From JBGTNQ01 sp964646785 (lineage in GTDB: Bacteria > Patescibacteriota > Minisyncoccia > Phycocordibacterales > Zambryskibacteraceae), in NCBI GenBank assembly GCA_964646785.1, contig CAZYGU010000029.1, forward strand, positions 1 through 7,311: a DNA stretch of 7,311 nt, given 5' to 3'. Under the pieces are notes generated by a model. It ran no database searches. It was given only the letters and a program-made list of their open reading frames with translations, and was not told where the DNA came from. Position numbers and translations under genes: made by a program. This document shows, in pieces, positions 6,709-7,311 of this stretch. Within the stretch, counting starts at the first letter, position 1, and each line of letters starts with the position of its first letter.

Positions 6709-7311
6709 TTAGTTTTCTTCAGCTGATACATTGTCTGTCGACCGTTCTGGATCATTGAGCTCAACATCCATCGCGAGCCCTCTAAGGTTATTGAGGAGAA
6801 CACTAAATGATGCTGGTGTATTGAGTTCTGAAATTTCCTCCCCTTTTACAATCGCATCAAATGCTGCAGATCGTCCAAGGATGTCATCTGACTTGATGGT
6901 CAACATTTCACGCAATGTGTATGCCACACCGTGACCGAGAAGTGCCCACACTTCCATTTCTCCAAATCGCTGTCCTCCTCCTTGTGCCTTACCGCCAAGT
7001 GGTTGTTGAGTAATAAGTGAGTATGGTCCGATTGAACGCATATGCAGTTTGTCTTCCACCATGTGATGGAGTTTCAAGATATACATATATCCTACTGCGA
7101 TTTTTTGATCGAACTCTTGTCCAGTTCTTCCATCAAAGAGTCTCATTTTCCCATCAGCAGCAAATCCTGCTTTTACTAACTCTTCTTTGATTTCTGTATC
7201 TGTTGCTCCAACAAAAGGCGGAACAATAGCTTGATAGTTTAATGTATGTGCAGCAAGTCCGAGGTGGAGTTCCAAGATTTGTCCAAGGTTCATACGAGAT
7301 GGAACACCAAG
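6709..7311 (-). CDS. rpoB: DNA-directed RNA polymerase subunit beta, C-terminal part (5' end outside window)
   Basis: This is the last 200 codons of the beta subunit, which with beta' forms the active-site cleft of RNA polymerase. The frame is open through the right edge: the first visible residues are LGVPSRMNLGQILE, upstream of the first in-frame Met, so the gene is truncated by the window and the ATG at 7293 is internal. Visible signatures are LFDGRTG (residues 58-64 of the fragment), VGYMYILKLHHMVEDK (73-88), TQQPLGGKAQ (101-110), QRFGEMEVWAL (114-124) and REMLTIKSDD (134-143). These belong to the beta C-terminal region, which includes the switch-3/clamp contact with beta'. Two sites differ from the common form: GGGQRF where FGGQRF is usual, and LLGHGVA where LEAYGAA is usual. 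I think both occur in CPR bacteria, but from memory only. A short acidic tail (ERSTDNVSAEEN) ends the protein at a TAA. The rpoC start follows after 18 nt, so the genes are surely co-transcribed. Confidence 0.98.
   Translation of the reverse strand, partial: LGVPSRMNLGQILELHLGLAAHTLNYQAIVPPFVGATDTEIKEELVKAGFAADGKMRLFDGRTGQEFDQKIAVGYMYILKLHHMVEDKLHMRSIGPYSLITQQPLGGKAQGGGQRFGEMEVWALLGHGVAYTLREMLTIKSDDILGRSAAFDAIVKGEEISELNTPASFSVLLNNLRGLAMDVELNDPERSTDNVSAEEN

Noticed and set aside
1..7311. Alternative genetic code (TGA as glycine, as in some CPR lineages)
   Set aside because: All four frames read through without any in-frame TGA, and conserved glycines use ordinary GGN codons.

Overview
The window carries four genes on the minus strand, packed end to end with almost no spacer. 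In transcription order (right to left) they are the 3' end of rpoB (RNA polymerase beta), complete rpoC (beta'), complete dnaG (replicative primase), and a primary sigma-70 factor gene (rpoD/sigA) cut by the left edge after region 4.2. Every base except short gaps (18, about 52 and 21 nt) is coding. I see no tRNA, rRNA, CRISPR array, mobile element, long repeat or terminator-like hairpin followed by a T run. The plus strand shows only antisense shadows of these genes.

Organism: a bacterium using TGA as a stop; the three complete stop codons are all TAA and no TGA occurs in frame. The DNA looks moderately AT-rich. Several traits recall Patescibacteria/CPR, most likely a Parcubacteria-like lineage: no Shine-Dalgarno motif at a normal distance from any of the three visible starts, a very lysine-rich N-terminus on sigma, a GRSPDLTLLDL version of sigma region 2.2, and a VEGQLDLL version of the DnaG TOPRIM motif. 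This placement is inference from remembered family patterns, not from a search.

Layout: rpoB (7311-6709), an 18-nt gap, rpoC (6690-3049), a 52-nt gap to the preferred dnaG ATG (or 13 nt to an alternative TTG), dnaG (2996-1251), a 21-nt gap, then the sigma gene (1229 to beyond 1).

Function: beta and beta' are the catalytic core of RNA polymerase, sigma directs that core to housekeeping promoters, and DnaG makes the RNA primers for replication. The arrangement looks like the classic rpoBC pair run directly into the dnaG-rpoD part of the classic macromolecular-synthesis operon, so the core polymerase, its main sigma factor and primase could share one transcript. All four proteins keep the residues expected for activity. 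No undescribed system such as a defence island, phage or novel RNA is apparent. The most unusual points are the gene linkage, the lysine-rich sigma tail and the lack of Shine-Dalgarno sites.
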